Shown piece by piece: positions 1 through 8,237 of a DNA stretch of 64,000 nucleotides. The translations under genes were made by a program, and so were the position numbers. Every line of letters begins with the position of its first letter. Position 1 is the stretch's first letter. Source of the DNA: Gp7-AA10 sp035636095 (GTDB lineage: Bacteria; Acidobacteriota; Thermoanaerobaculia; Gp7-AA8); NCBI GenBank assembly GCA_035636095.1, contig DASPZU010000025.1, positions 1-64,000 on the forward strand, given 5' to 3'. The notes below the pieces were generated by a model. It made no database searches, was not told the origin of the DNA, and saw only the letters and a list, made by a program, of their open reading frames with translations.

Positions 1-1208
1 GCCGCGCCGCGATTCTGCTGCACGGTCCTGCGTGCGCGCTCGCCATAGGCCTGACGCGCGGCCGGGTCGTCGAACATGCGCGTCGCGAATGCCAGCAGCT
101 CCGCCGGCGATCGCACTTCGACCGCGGCGTCGTCTTCGAGAAATGTCGACGCGATCTCTCGAAAATTCGTCATGTGCGGCCCGAAGCAGACCGGCACGCC
201 CGCCGCCGCCGGCTCGATTGGATTGTGACCGCCGGTCGGCACGAGACTCCCACCTACGAAAGCCACGGTTGCTAATGGATAGATCCGCGTCAATTCGCCG
301 ACGGAGTCGAGCAGCAACGCCGCCGCCGTCGGCGGCGCTCCACCGAGCTGACTCCGCCTGATCATCGGCATCATCGTCGCCACGACGTCGAAGCGCTCCG
401 GTTTTCGCGGCGCGATGATCACGAACGCGTTGCGCGTCTCGATGAATGTCTTCAGCAAAGGAAGAATCAATTCCTCTTCACCCTCGCGCGTCGATCCGAG
501 GACCAGGACGCGGCGGCCGGCGATGAGGGATTCGAGCTGCGGCAGGATCGGGAGAGGCTTGTCGTCGGGCGTGTAGTCGAATTTCACATTGCCGGTGGTC
601 TCGACCGCTTCGGCAGGCGCACCGATGGCGATGAACCGTCTGCGATCGCCTTCATCGCGGACGAGGACGCGATCGTAATTGCGAAGGATGCGCCGCACGA
701 CCGGCCGGAAGATGCGGTAGCGGGGAAACGATCGGTCCGACAACCGACCGTTCGCGAGCATCAGCCTCAAACCTCGCGCGCGTGACAGCCGGGTCACGTT
801 AGGCCAGATTTCGGTTTCCATGGCCGTGAAGAGCCGCGGCCGATGATGGTCGAGAAAACGGCGGACCGAGGCACTGAAGTCGAACGGGAAATAGGTGATG
901 GTCGCCTCCGGAAAGAGACGCCGCGCCTGCGCCTGTCCCGTGAGCGTCGTGGTGGTGAAAACGATGGATGTGCCGGGACGGCGTCGGAGAACCTCCTCGA
1001 CCACCGGCTGTGAGGCCAGCGTTTCGCCGACCGAAACTGCGTGGATCCACAGATCGTGCGACGCGGCCGGAGATCGATAGAAGCCGATCCGCTCCGGGAA
1101 ATTCGCCAGATATTTTCCGCGGAGCAGCCCGGTGATCAGAAAAAAGGGTAGCGCCAGAGCAAAGACGAGGTACAACAACACCTCGTACAGAACGAACATG
1201 CGGCGCAT
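1..1208 (-). CDS. waaA: 3-deoxy-D-manno-octulosonic acid (Kdo) transferase, 3' end outside window
   Basis: Inner-membrane-attached glycosyltransferase that moves Kdo from CMP-Kdo onto lipid A precursor, an early step of LPS core synthesis. Reading the minus strand gives about 402 codons with no stop before the window edge, so the last few residues of the usual ~425 are missing. Residues 4-28 form an N-terminal membrane anchor. WIHAVSVGE at 54-62 carries the Glu known as the catalytic base in this family. METEIWPN and later GGSLVPTGGHNPIEPAA match the acceptor- and nucleotide-binding regions. The ATG at 1208 is preferred over the one at 1199 because GGGGT lies just upstream of it. The gene is divergent from the LTA-synthase-like gene, with a palindromic element between them. 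Family assignment is firm. Confidence 0.93.
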   Translation of the reverse strand, partial: MRRMFVLYEVLLYLVFALALPFFLITGLLRGKYLANFPERIGFYRSPAASHDLWIHAVSVGETLASQPVVEEVLRRRPGTSIVFTTTTLTGQAQARRLFPEATITYFPFDFSASVRRFLDHHRPRLFTAMETEIWPNVTRLSRARGLRLMLANGRLSDRSFPRYRIFRPVVRRILRNYDRVLVRDEGDRRRFIAIGAPAEAVETTGNVKFDYTPDDKPLPILPQLESLIAGRRVLVLGSTREGEEELILPLLKTFIETRNAFVIIAPRKPERFDVVATMMPMIRRSQLGGAPPTAAALLLDSVGELTRIYPLATVAFVGGSLVPTGGHNPIEPAAAGVPVCFGPHMTNFREIASTFLEDDAAVEVRSPAELLAFATRMFDDPAARQAYGERARRTVQQNRGA

Positions 1209-1225
1209 GATACCCCGCACCCCGC

Positions 1226-1300
1226 GTCATCCTGGGCCGCAAAGACGGCGAAGGATCTCAACATGCGCCGCTTGAGATCCTTCGCTCCGCTCAGGATGAC
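1226..1300. repeat. palindromic element, family A (full copy)
   Basis: A 75-bp imperfect palindrome. The left arm GTCATCCTG...GAAGGATCTCAA is answered by the right arm TTGAGATCCTTC...CAGGATGAC. It lies between waaA and the next gene and runs through the first twelve codons of the longest reading of that gene. A left-half copy with few changes recurs at 33066-33105. It could form a long hairpin in RNA. Function is unknown. Confidence 0.8.
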
Positions 1301-3110
1301 GCCGGTCATCCTGTTCGCCGCGAACCTCGCCGTGCTGGCACTGCTCCGCGCCGCATTTTTCCTCGCGTTTCGGCCGCATGCCGTGGCCGCCTCGGACCTC
1401 GCACGCGCCTTTTACCTCGGACTGAAATTCGATGCGCGCCTGGCGGCCATGGTCAGCTTGCCGCTGCTTTTCTTTTCTTCGACGGCCTACATCGTCACCG
1501 CTGAAACGCTGCTGGCAATCCTGTACGCCGCCGATTTCGGCTGCTATGCCTACATCCACCAGCGGCTGAACGCCGAGGTGCTGGAGTTTCTGAGGAATCC
1601 GATCATCTCGCTGCACATGGTGTGGGAGTCGTACCACATCGTGTGGTTCGCGTTAGGCGTGGTCGCGTTTCTCGCGCTATTGATTCTTCTAGTCCGAAAG
1701 AGAACCGACAACCGACAACCGACAACTCAGCGATTGATCATCGTGGTGCTCTTCCTCGCCTGCATCTACGGCAAATGGTCGCGATATCCCCTTCGCTGGA
1801 GCGATGCTTTTTTCTCGACCGATTCGTTCGTGGGCGAGCTGGCACTGAATCCGGCGCAATCGTTGTTCGAGTCGATGCGTGAAGAGCCACCGCGATTCGA
1901 CATCGCGCGCCTGCGCCGACTCTATCCCCTGATGTGTCGATACCTCGGCGTCGATCATCCCGATCCGAAAACATTGACTCTCGCTCGTACGCCACCGCTG
2001 TCTCCGCGGGTTTCCGGCAATCCCAACATCGTCCTGATCCAGCTCGAGTCGTTCGCGGCGTTCAAGAGCGGCGCGTTCGGCAATCGGCTGAGCGCTTGTC
2101 CGAACTTCGATGCGCTGGCGCGCGACGGCATCCTCTTCACGAACGCCTACTCCCCCTCGGAGAAAACAGCGCGCGCCCTCTTCGCGGTCGTGTTTGGAAT
2201 TCCGGACGTCAGCCCGTGGCAGGCATCAGCGCACAATCCGCAGGCGGTCGATCAGGCCACCATCGTCAACGCCTTCACCGGCTACGACAAGCTCTATCTG
2301 CTCGGCGGCAGCGCGAACTGGAGCAACATTCGTGGCATGCTGACCCACAACATCGACGGGCTTCGCATTTTCGAGGAAGGCTCCTACAACGCGCCGGCAG
2401 TCGATGTCTGGGGAATCTCGGATGAGGACCTGCTGCTGGCGGCGAACGACGTTTTTCGAACGGAGCGCAAGCCGTTCTTCGCGATCGTGCAGACCTCCGG
2501 CAATCATCGGCCCTACACCATCCCGAAGCGCACACATGGCTTCAGCCTTGCTCACATCTCTGAGTCGATGCTGCGGACGAACGGCTTCGAAAGCGACGAG
2601 GAATACAACGCGCTCCGCTTCCTCGATCACTCGCTCGGCCTGTTCTTCGCCGAGGCCCGAAGGCATCCTTACTTCGCCAATACGATCTTCGTGCTGTACG
2701 GCGATCACGGCACGCGCTCCGGGGCGCCGCCGTCGGCGTTGACGCTCGGCGACCTCTCGCTTCTGGTCTACCATGTGCCTCTGCTGATCTACGCTCCACA
2801 ATTCGTTCAGCGGCAGCGCATCGACGTCGCCGCCAGCCATGTCGACATCCTGCCGACGCTGGCGAGCTTCTGTGGCCGTCGATATCGCAATCAAACCGTG
2901 GGCGTCGATCTCTTCGATCGCGCGCGGGCGCCGGCAGCGTTTGTCTTCACGACATTTCGTCAGCCGCCGGCACTCGGATTGGTGCAGGATGGCACTTACA
3001 CGATGGTGCCCTCGGGACGTACCGAATCGCTGGCGGAGGCGTTTTACGAGTTTTCGCGTTGGCTGGTGCTGCACAACGCGCCTGTAATGAGTATGATTAA
3101 TGTCAACTAA
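1263..3110 (+). CDS. LTA synthase / MdoB-type membrane phosphotransferase (sulfatase fold)
   Basis: Membrane protein with an N-terminal set of about four to five helices (roughly residues 12-170) and a periplasmic alkaline-phosphatase/sulfatase domain from about 250 to 600. NIVLIQLESF marks the metal-binding start of that domain, a Thr/Ser nucleophile region follows at SEKTARAL, and YGDHGTRSG is the second metal-binding motif. Family members transfer phosphoglycerol or phosphoethanolamine from phospholipid to a glycan or lipid; the substrate here cannot be read. The first twelve codons come from a palindromic element, so the ATG at 1296 (MTPVILFAANL) may be the true start. A short (CCGACAA)n tract at 1703-1726 codes a loop after the membrane part. 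The gene overlaps hflX by 11 bases. Confidence 0.85.
   Translation: MRRLRSFAPLRMTPVILFAANLAVLALLRAAFFLAFRPHAVAASDLARAFYLGLKFDARLAAMVSLPLLFFSSTAYIVTAETLLAILYAADFGCYAYIHQRLNAEVLEFLRNPIISLHMVWESYHIVWFALGVVAFLALLILLVRKRTDNRQPTTQRLIIVVLFLACIYGKWSRYPLRWSDAFFSTDSFVGELALNPAQSLFESMREEPPRFDIARLRRLYPLMCRYLGVDHPDPKTLTLARTPPLSPRVSGNPNIVLIQLESFAAFKSGAFGNRLSACPNFDALARDGILFTNAYSPSEKTARALFAVVFGIPDVSPWQASAHNPQAVDQATIVNAFTGYDKLYLLGGSANWSNIRGMLTHNIDGLRIFEEGSYNAPAVDVWGISDEDLLLAANDVFRTERKPFFAIVQTSGNHRPYTIPKRTHGFSLAHISESMLRTNGFESDEEYNALRFLDHSLGLFFAEARRHPYFANTIFVLYGDHGTRSGAPPSALTLGDLSLLVYHVPLLIYAPQFVQRQRIDVAASHVDILPTLASFCGRRYRNQTVGVDLFDRARAPAAFVFTTFRQPPALGLVQDGTYTMVPSGRTESLAEAFYEFSRWLVLHNAPVMSMINVN
1703..1726. repeat. 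short tandem repeat inside coding sequence (family C)
   Basis: Three head-to-tail units of AACCGACA/ACCGACA encode TDNRQPTT in the loop after the membrane helices of the LTA-synthase-like protein. The same oligomer builds the intergenic inverted repeat at 17357-17410, so the two are likely one element family. Confidence 0.6.
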
Positions 3111-4392
3111 TAACGTGCCAGAAAAGGTTATCGCCGTCGGGGTGGTGCTGGCGGATCAGACGCGGAGAGTAGCGGACGAACACCTCGACGAGCTGGAGAA
3201 GTTGATCGAGACCGCAGGCGGAGTGGTGGTGGCGAGGATCCTCGCAAAACGGAAGGCCCCCGATGCCGCTACGTGGATCGGCAGCGGGAAAGCGGAGGAG
3301 ATCAGGCGTCTGGCCGAAAAAGAAAAAGTATCGCTGATCGTCTTCGATGATGAGCTCTCGCCCGCCCAGACGCGCAACCTAGAAAAGATCATCGGCACCA
3401 AAGTGATCGATCGCAGCGCGCTGATCCTCGACATCTTCGCGGGTCGCGCTCGAAGTCGTGAAGCGCGAACGCAGGTCGAGCTGGCGCAGCTGGAGTACAT
3501 GCTCCCGCGCCTGACCCGGCAGTGGTCGCACCTCGAGCGGCAGGCGGGCGGCATCGGGACGCGCGGCGTCGGCGAGACGCAGCTCGAAATTGACCGACGC
3601 ATCGTTCGCACTCGGATCGGTCAGCTCAAGAGCGAACTGCACAAGATCGAGCAGACGCGGCACACCCAGCGAAAATCGCGGGCGGCGGCGTTCACGGTGG
3701 CCCTGGTCGGCTACACCAATGCCGGCAAGTCGACGCTCTTCAACCGCCTCACCGGCGGCTCGGCGTGGGCGGTGGACAAGCTGTTCGCCACCCTCGACGC
3801 CAAATCGCAGCGGATATCGTATCCGATGCCGCGGCCGACGGTCGTCATCGATACCGTCGGCTTCGTCCGCAAACTTCCCCACCATCTGGTGGCCTCGTTC
3901 CGCTCGACGATGGAGGAGGCGGTCAGCGCCGATCTGGTCCTGCACGTGATCGACTCGGCAAACGAGGAGCAGGCGCTGGTTGGGGAAGAGGTCCTGCACG
4001 ATCTCGGGATCCCAAAGGAGCGCGTGATCGACGTGTTCAACAAGGAGGACTTGTCTCGCGGTTACGAGGTCTCGGAGTCTCGCGGTACATCCTTCGAGAC
4101 CCCGCAACCGCGAGACCGCGAGACCTCAGTCTCCGCATTGACGGGGCGCGGAATCGAGAAGCTGGTCGCGATGATCCGCGAACGCGAGCTGGCCGGCGGC
4201 GAGGTTCTTCATCTGGAAATTCCGTACGAGGAATCGCGGATGCTGGCGAAGCTGCACGATGTGGCGGAGGTCTACGAGCAGCGTTCGACCGATCGCGTGA
4301 CGCGGGTCACGGCATGGGTCCCGCAAAATGCGATCGATCGATTCGCGCATTTTTCTGTTTCAGATTCGCTGAAGCGCGCTAAAGTAGTGTGA
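3100..4392 (+). CDS. hflX: GTPase HflX
   Basis: Ribosome-associated GTPase that binds the 50S subunit and splits stalled or hibernating 70S ribosomes. The N-terminal HflX domain (residues about 5-180) includes ATWIGSGKAEEI and the GGIGTRGVGETQLE segment. The G domain shows G1 GYTNAGKST at 204-212, G3 DTVGF, G4 NKED (usually NKxD) and G5 SALTGRG. Length of 430 aa is normal. Between G4 and G5 (residues about 319-344) the DNA is a palindromic element, giving an Arg/Ser/Glu-rich loop that homologs may lack. The start overlaps the upstream stop by 11 bases, suggesting coupled translation. Identity is clear. Confidence 0.95.
   Translation: MSTNNVPEKVIAVGVVLADQTRRVADEHLDELEKLIETAGGVVVARILAKRKAPDAATWIGSGKAEEIRRLAEKEKVSLIVFDDELSPAQTRNLEKIIGTKVIDRSALILDIFAGRARSREARTQVELAQLEYMLPRLTRQWSHLERQAGGIGTRGVGETQLEIDRRIVRTRIGQLKSELHKIEQTRHTQRKSRAAAFTVALVGYTNAGKSTLFNRLTGGSAWAVDKLFATLDAKSQRISYPMPRPTVVIDTVGFVRKLPHHLVASFRSTMEEAVSADLVLHVIDSANEEQALVGEEVLHDLGIPKERVIDVFNKEDLSRGYEVSESRGTSFETPQPRDRETSVSALTGRGIEKLVAMIRERELAGGEVLHLEIPYEESRMLAKLHDVAEVYEQRSTDRVTRVTAWVPQNAIDRFAHFSVSDSLKRAKVV
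4054..4132. repeat. palindromic element inside hflX (family D)
   Basis: The stretch is built from GTCTCGCGGT and its reverse complement ACCGCGAGAC. GTCTCGCGG at 4054, GAGGTCTCGGAGTCTCGCGG near 4066 and CCGCGAGACCGCGAGACCTC near 4109 can pair over a short loop. It is translated in frame between the G4 and G5 motifs of HflX. Confidence 0.7.
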
Positions 4393-4474
4393 CGATGAAG
4401 TTGCTCACATTCTGTCCGGGACCGTGTTTGATCCGACTGCGGAAGATTCCCAGTCCGAAAGGATGTGTACCATC

Positions 4475-5821
4475 ATGAGCTCTGTCTCGATATCAGACGA
4501 GCCACAAATATCCTCCTCCCCCTCCACAACATCCCGCAAGAATCACCTAGAGATTGCCGCCGCCAACCGCGCGCGCCTCTATCCCGACGTCACCGATGCA
4601 CAGTGGAATGATTGGAAATGGCAGCAGAAGAACCGCGTCCAGACCCTGGACGAAATCGCGCGCCTGTTCAACATTGATGACATGACCAGCGAGCGGTTAG
4701 GTGGAGTGTTCGAGCTCTATCGGGCCGCCATCACGCCCTACTACCTCTGTCTGATTGATTTCGATGACCCCAAAGATCCGCTGCGGGTGCAATCGGTGCC
4801 GGCGGTGGAGGAGCTTCTCAATCCCGGTGAGCTGACCTGGGATCCACTCAACGAAGAAGGCGATTCGCCGGTCACCGGCATCGTCCATCGCTATCCCGAT
4901 CGTTGCCTTTTTCTGGTGACCTCGTATTGCCCGCTGTACTGCCGCTATTGCACGCGAAAACGCAAGTGGGTCGACGAAGACGGAACGACCGGACAGCGCA
5001 AAGTCGAAAAGATGATCGAGTACGTGGCCGATCATCCCGAGATCCGCGATGTCATCGTCTCGGGCGGCGATCCGTTGTCGCTGTCGCTGAGCTATCTCGA
5101 AAAAATTCTGGTGGGACTCCGCGCCATTCCACACGTCGAGATCATCCGCTTCGGCTCGCGCGTGCCGGTGTTTCTGCCCCAACGCATCGATAGCGAGATG
5201 ACCTCGCTGCTCGAGAAATATCATCCCATCTGGATCAACACGCACTTCAATCATCCCAACGAGATCACGCCCGACTCGGCGGCGGCATGCGACCGCCTGC
5301 TGCGCGCCGGCATTCCGGTCAACAACCAGGCCGTGCTGCTGCGCGGCGTCAACGACTGCCCCTACACCATGCGCGATCTCGTGCAGGGGCTGATGAAGAT
5401 TCGCGTGCGCCCCTACTACCTCTATCTTTGCGATCAGGTGATGGGCGCAGAACACTTCCGAACCTCGATCGGCGAAGGAATCGAGATCATCGAATTCCTG
5501 CGCGGGCATACCTCGGGCCTGGCGGTCCCGCAGTTCGTGATGGACGCCCCGGGTGGCGGCGGCAAGGTCCCGCTCATGCCCAACTACGTCCTTGGCAATT
5601 ACGGCGACTCGATCGTCTATCGCAATTTCGAGGGCGTGATCGGGCGCTACGACGACGTGCAGCGGCAGCCGCATGGATGCGACCGCTGCAACGACCGCGA
5701 GCACATTCCGGAGCGCGGCCTGGCGAAGCTGCTCAATCGGACCGCCGATCGCTTCGAGCCGCAACCTGTGCGCGACACGCCGCGCGGGATTAACATTAAG
5801 AAGCGAGTGCGAGAGACTTAG
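4475..5821 (+). CDS. kamA: lysine 2,3-aminomutase (KamA family radical SAM/PLP enzyme)
   Basis: Cytoplasmic enzyme expected to convert L-lysine to beta-lysine using a 4Fe-4S cluster, S-adenosylmethionine and PLP. Cys152, Cys156 and Cys159 form the CxxxCxxC cluster motif. DAPGGGGK holds Lys364, the PLP lysine. Asp320 and Asp357 are spaced from each other and from Lys364 as the two lysine-side-chain-binding aspartates and PLP lysine are in clostridial lysine 2,3-aminomutase (D293, D330, K337). This favours true lysine specificity over glutamate aminomutase. A GTG at 4424 could give 17 extra residues; ATG 4475 was chosen because the family's conserved part begins well after it. It is the first gene of a run with two ATP-grasp ligases and a GNAT. 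EpmB is less likely given the length and conserved aspartates. Confidence 0.9.
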   Translation: MSSVSISDEPQISSSPSTTSRKNHLEIAAANRARLYPDVTDAQWNDWKWQQKNRVQTLDEIARLFNIDDMTSERLGGVFELYRAAITPYYLCLIDFDDPKDPLRVQSVPAVEELLNPGELTWDPLNEEGDSPVTGIVHRYPDRCLFLVTSYCPLYCRYCTRKRKWVDEDGTTGQRKVEKMIEYVADHPEIRDVIVSGGDPLSLSLSYLEKILVGLRAIPHVEIIRFGSRVPVFLPQRIDSEMTSLLEKYHPIWINTHFNHPNEITPDSAAACDRLLRAGIPVNNQAVLLRGVNDCPYTMRDLVQGLMKIRVRPYYLYLCDQVMGAEHFRTSIGEGIEIIEFLRGHTSGLAVPQFVMDAPGGGGKVPLMPNYVLGNYGDSIVYRNFEGVIGRYDDVQRQPHGCDRCNDREHIPERGLAKLLNRTADRFEPQPVRDTPRGINIKKRVRET

Positions 5822-5839
5822 CGCTACAAACACGAACGC

Positions 5840-6793
5840 GTGCGCATCGGTCTGACCTACAACCTCAAACCCGAAGGAGCGGTCGGCGACCGCTACGAGG
5901 AATTCGACTCACTCGAAACGATCGAAGCGCTGGAGGGCGCTCTTCGCGCTTGCGGCCACCATCCCGTGCGTCTGGGCTGGGGAACGGAAATGCTCGACCT
6001 TCTGGCCGCGGAAGGCGTCGATGGCGTCTTTAATCTCGCTGAGGGCGTCGGCGGGCGCGGACGCGAATCGCAGGTTCCCGCAACTCTGGAGATGCTCGGC
6101 GTTCCGTGCACCGGCTCCGATCCGGTCGCAATCGGCATGACCCTCGACAAAGCGCTCGCCAAGCTGATGGCGAAGGCGCATGGGATTGTGACAGCGCCGT
6201 GGGAAGTTGTGGCGCCGACACTCATGTCGGCGCGCGCCGGCAAGAGTGCCGGCGCCACACTGCGTTACCCCCTCTTCGTCAAACCCTCCTGCGAGGGTTC
6301 CTCGATGGGCGTCACCGCGAAATCGCTTTGCCGAAACGAAGCGGAGCTCCATGAGGCCGTTGCGCGCGTCGGGGCGTACGGTCCTGCGCTGATCGAAGAA
6401 TATCTGACCGGTGACGAATACACCGTCGGCATCGTGGGCGGAGAGGTCATCGCTGTGATGCAGGTCGTTCCCAAGATGAAGGAAGAGAATTTCTTCTACT
6501 CGATCGAGGTCAAGCGCGACTACAAGAATCGCGTTGAATATCGCATCGTCGATGCTCCCGAGGTCGGCGCGGTCGCGTTGGCGATCTGGAGAGCATTTGG
6601 CTTGCGCGACGTCGCGCGCATCGACGTTCGTTGCGATCGCGACGGCGTCCCGAATTTCGTGGAAGTGAATCCGCTTCCCGGCGTCCATCCGGTGAACTCC
6701 GATCTGGTCATCCTCGCCAAGGCGGCCGGATGGACATACAACCAGTTGATTGCCGGCATCATCGGCAGCGCGGAGGAACGGTGGGCCGCATAG
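5840..6793 (+). CDS. ATP-grasp ligase, D-alanine--D-alanine ligase-like (first of two)
   Basis: ATP-grasp enzyme of the Ddl type, joining a carboxylate to an amine through an acyl phosphate. Visible features are the N-terminal Rossmann-like part (residues 1-100), LGVPCTGSDPVAIGMTLDK, the nucleotide-binding strand YPLFVKPSCEGSSMGV, ALIEEYLTGDEYTVG and the Mg-binding end FVEVNPLPGVHP. The start is GTG. Residues about 124-140 are encoded by a two-hairpin palindromic element lying in the linker before the FVKP strand. The gene overlaps the second ATP-grasp gene by 13 bases. With kamA upstream and a GNAT downstream, the likely job is to condense beta-lysine or another amino acid into a small peptide rather than to make cell-wall D-Ala-D-Ala, but the substrate cannot be read. 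Confidence 0.83.
   Translation: MRIGLTYNLKPEGAVGDRYEEFDSLETIEALEGALRACGHHPVRLGWGTEMLDLLAAEGVDGVFNLAEGVGGRGRESQVPATLEMLGVPCTGSDPVAIGMTLDKALAKLMAKAHGIVTAPWEVVAPTLMSARAGKSAGATLRYPLFVKPSCEGSSMGVTAKSLCRNEAELHEAVARVGAYGPALIEEYLTGDEYTVGIVGGEVIAVMQVVPKMKEENFFYSIEVKRDYKNRVEYRIVDAPEVGAVALAIWRAFGLRDVARIDVRCDRDGVPNFVEVNPLPGVHPVNSDLVILAKAAGWTYNQLIAGIIGSAEERWAA
6209..6258. repeat. double-hairpin palindromic element inside an ATP-grasp gene (family E)
   Basis: Two perfect adjacent hairpins, each with 9-bp arms and a 4-nt loop: GCGCCGACA-ctca-TGTCGGCGC (6212-6233) and GCGCCGGCA-agag-TGCCGGCGC (6234-6255). Both are enclosed by GTG...CAC. It is translated in frame, giving Ala/Gly/Ser-rich residues in a surface linker. 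Confidence 0.85.
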
Positions 6794-7749
6794 CGGTTGC
6801 CTACAACGACGACGCCGATCTCAAGCCCCACCTGAACGAGATCGAACGCGTCGGCGAAGAGGAAGTCCTCGACTGCGCCAGCGAGTCGGCGGAGATCCTC
6901 GGCGCCGAGATGGTGCCCGTGCGCCACAACGTCGACGCCGCACTGCAACGCCTTCGCGAGTTCGACATCGTCGTCGATTTCTGCGAAGGAGTCCTGGGCA
7001 ACCCGCAATTCGAAAAAAGCTTCGCGCTGGCGCTGGAAATGATCGGCGTCGCGCACACGTCATGTGACCCGATCGCTGTCGCGTTGTGCACCGACAAAAT
7101 TCTCGTCAAACGGCTGTTGCAAGCCGCCGGCCTTCCCACGCCGCGGGGATACGCATCGCCGCGCGACGCGCCGCTTCCAGGCACCTACATCGTGAAGCCG
7201 GCACTCGAGGACGCGGGCATCGGCATCGACTGCCACGCCGTGGTGAGTAGTCGGGCTGATCTTGAAGCGCGCTGCGCGTACGTCAGAGAAACCTACGAGC
7301 AGCCGGCGCTCATCGAAGAGTTCATTGAAGGACGAGAGCTGAATCAGGCGATCTACTGCCGGAGGCTGTTGCCGGTCGGTGAAGTCGTCTTTGCCGAGCA
7401 TCTCGCCACGACTGAGCGCGTGGTCGGGTGGAAGGCGAAGTGGGCCAACGGATCGGCCGAGGATTTGGCGACAACCAACAGGACCCCGGCCAGGGTCGAC
7501 GCGGCGACCCGCGACGAGATCGCGCGTATCTGCTTGACAGCGGTGGAGTTGCTCGGCGCAGACATGTCGGTGCGCTTCGATTTGCGGCAGCAATCACAGA
7601 CCGGTGTGATTTATATCGTCGATATCAATCCGAATCCCGATCTGGGTTTAGGTAGCGGCTTTCGTAAAGCCCTTGATGCTGCCCACATATTATTTTCAGA
7701 ATTCCTCGAGGACCTTATCATTGCGGCCTGCGCACGTCGCAGCCGATGA
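6781..7749 (+). CDS. ATP-grasp ligase, D-alanine--D-alanine ligase-like (second of two)
   Basis: Second ATP-grasp protein of the operon, 322 aa from GTG 6781. That start is fixed by GGAGGAAC six bases upstream and by overlap with the end of the preceding ligase. The N-terminal part has an acidic substrate-domain segment (YNDDADLKPHLNEIERVGEEE). IVKPALEDAGIGID is the ATP-binding strand and loop, ALIEEFIEGRELNQAIY the central domain, and VDINPNPDLGLGSGF the Mg-binding end. It differs clearly from its neighbour, so the pair is more likely two successive ligation steps than a recent duplication. The substrate is unknown; a beta-lysine-containing compound is the inference from kamA. The end overlaps the GNAT start by four bases. 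Confidence 0.82.
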   Translation: MGRIAVAYNDDADLKPHLNEIERVGEEEVLDCASESAEILGAEMVPVRHNVDAALQRLREFDIVVDFCEGVLGNPQFEKSFALALEMIGVAHTSCDPIAVALCTDKILVKRLLQAAGLPTPRGYASPRDAPLPGTYIVKPALEDAGIGIDCHAVVSSRADLEARCAYVRETYEQPALIEEFIEGRELNQAIYCRRLLPVGEVVFAEHLATTERVVGWKAKWANGSAEDLATTNRTPARVDAATRDEIARICLTAVELLGADMSVRFDLRQQSQTGVIYIVDINPNPDLGLGSGFRKALDAAHILFSEFLEDLIIAACARRSR

Positions 7750-8237
7750 AGATTCGCCCAGCAGAGAGAAAAGATCGGGACCGCATCCACGAAGTTCTCA
7801 TCGCAACGGGGCGGTTCAAAGCCGACGAGGTGCGTTGCGCGATCGACCTCGTCGATCAGGCCTTCGCACATCCCGAGCGCGACGAGTATGTCGTCTACGT
7901 GCTCGAGGAACCCGACCACGGGCCTCGCAAAACGATTCAGGGCTATGTCTGCTTCGGCCCCACCCCGCTGGCCGACGGCGTCTACGATCTCTACTGGATC
8001 GCGGTCGATCCGAAGCATCAGGGACTCGGATTGGGCCAGATGCTGTTGCGATTCGTGGAGAACGAAGTGCGCCGCCAGAGTGGACGGATGCTGCTGATCG
8101 AGACCTCGTCGAAAGAAAGTTACGCGCCTACCATCCGGTTTTATCAACGGAGCGGCTATGACGAGATCTCGCGCATCAAAGACTTCTATCGGATCGAAGA
8201 CGACAAAGTTGTCTTCTGCAAGAAGCTGGTTTCGTGA
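7746..8237 (+). CDS. GNAT family N-acetyltransferase of the kamA operon
   Basis: A 163-aa acetyl-CoA-dependent N-acetyltransferase. The GNAT core is visible: strand beta4 DLYWIAVDPKHQGLGLGQMLL with the acetyl-CoA pyrophosphate-binding loop HQGLGLG, then RMLLIETSS and the C-terminal FYQRSGYDEISRIKDFY. ATG overlaps the preceding stop (ATGA), and the next gene starts with a GTGA overlap, so expression is coupled. In methanogens lysine aminomutase pairs with an acetyltransferase (AblB) to make the osmolyte N-epsilon-acetyl-beta-lysine; here two ligases lie between, so the product may be larger. Acetylation target unproven. Confidence 0.85.
   Translation: MKIRPAERKDRDRIHEVLIATGRFKADEVRCAIDLVDQAFAHPERDEYVVYVLEEPDHGPRKTIQGYVCFGPTPLADGVYDLYWIAVDPKHQGLGLGQMLLRFVENEVRRQSGRMLLIETSSKESYAPTIRFYQRSGYDEISRIKDFYRIEDDKVVFCKKLVS

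Noticed and set aside
4697..5833. 378-codon minus-strand frame opposite kamA
   Set aside because: Shadow of kamA; no ribosome site or family match, composition typical of antisense frames.
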